This document shows, piece by piece, positions 63,984-64,000 of a DNA stretch of 64,000 nt. The translations under genes and the position numbers were made by a program. The stretch is from NCBI RefSeq assembly GCF_000336575.1, contig NZ_AOPO01000014.1, positions 5 to 64,004 of the forward strand. The letters are read 5' to 3'. Position 1 is the first letter of the stretch. Each line of letters begins with the position of its first letter. The stretch is from Vreelandella titanicae BH1 (GTDB lineage Bacteria > Pseudomonadota > Gammaproteobacteria > Pseudomonadales > Halomonadaceae). The notes under the pieces were generated by a model. That model was not told the DNA's origin and did not search any database. It saw nothing but the letters and a program-made list of their open reading frames with translations.

Positions 63984-64000
63984 CTAATCTGACTGCACTG
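63984..64000 (-). CDS. rpsQ: Probable 3' end of rpsQ (S17), cut by the window edge
   Basis: Only the last four codons and stop are visible on the minus strand, reading VQSD then TAG, 15 bases before the rplN start. The identification rests on position, since rpsQ precedes rplN in this operon in other gammaproteobacteria. Confidence 0.35.

Overview
The window is chromosomal DNA from a gammaproteobacterium, most likely Halomonas or a close relative in the Halomonadaceae. This is an inference from protein families and gene order; no 16S rRNA gene is present. I see no prophage, plasmid or rRNA genes and recognise no tRNA.

Layout. 1-5.6 kb: argE and a Pho-box-controlled ugpBAEC glycerol-3-phosphate importer. 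5.7-10.8 kb: an ECF42-type sigma factor, an aldo/keto reductase with a divergent LysR regulator, and a three-gene DGPF/YCII operon behind an ECF42-like promoter. 10.8-17.7 kb: 5'-nucleotidase, porin, glycosyltransferase plus PAP2 phosphatase, and several very small genes. 17.8-23.2 kb: a foldback MITE-like element, ntrC-ntrB with an NtrC operator, a frameshifted DUF4124 gene, and glnA. 23.2-28.8 kb: glycosyltransferase-like protein, acyltransferase, esterase, unknown protein, M48 peptidase and DUF898 membrane protein.

29-38.9 kb: a complete type I-F CRISPR-Cas locus, cas1, cas2/3, csy1, csy2, csy3, cas6f and an array of 19 repeats and 18 spacers, all on the minus strand. The leader carries an IHF site and a boxA. 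Between cas3 and csy1, on the opposite strand, lies a crRNA-like mini-unit: repeat-like, 20-nt guide, repeat-like, terminator hairpin. Its guide matches 18 of 20 bases of a CC-flanked site that covers the -10 region of the csy operon. One of its two mismatches falls at guide position 6, a base that is not read in type I-F complexes. This is a strong candidate for a CreR-type RNA by which the Csy complex represses its own operon, and it is the most interesting feature of the window.

39-47.3 kb: an unknown exported protein, a Zur-boxed znuCBA zinc importer led by a His-rich mini-protein, a divergent ampR-ampC pair, a cupin protein, DUF6164 protein, gloA and a DUF6482-like protein. 47.3-55.1 kb: TPP riboswitch, thiM-thiE, a LysR gene overlapping thiE, DoxX, a DODA-type dioxygenase, a U32 peptidase-family protein (TrhP/YegQ), an EamA exporter and a penicillin-binding D,D-carboxypeptidase with SPOR domain. 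55.3-64 kb: the spc and alpha ribosomal protein operons in canonical order, on the minus strand from rplN (with the probable end of rpsQ) to rplQ, including secY and rpoA.

Several parts are nutrient-responsive: phosphate (ugp), nitrogen (ntrBC/glnA), zinc (znu) and thiamine (thi), each with a recognisable cis element.
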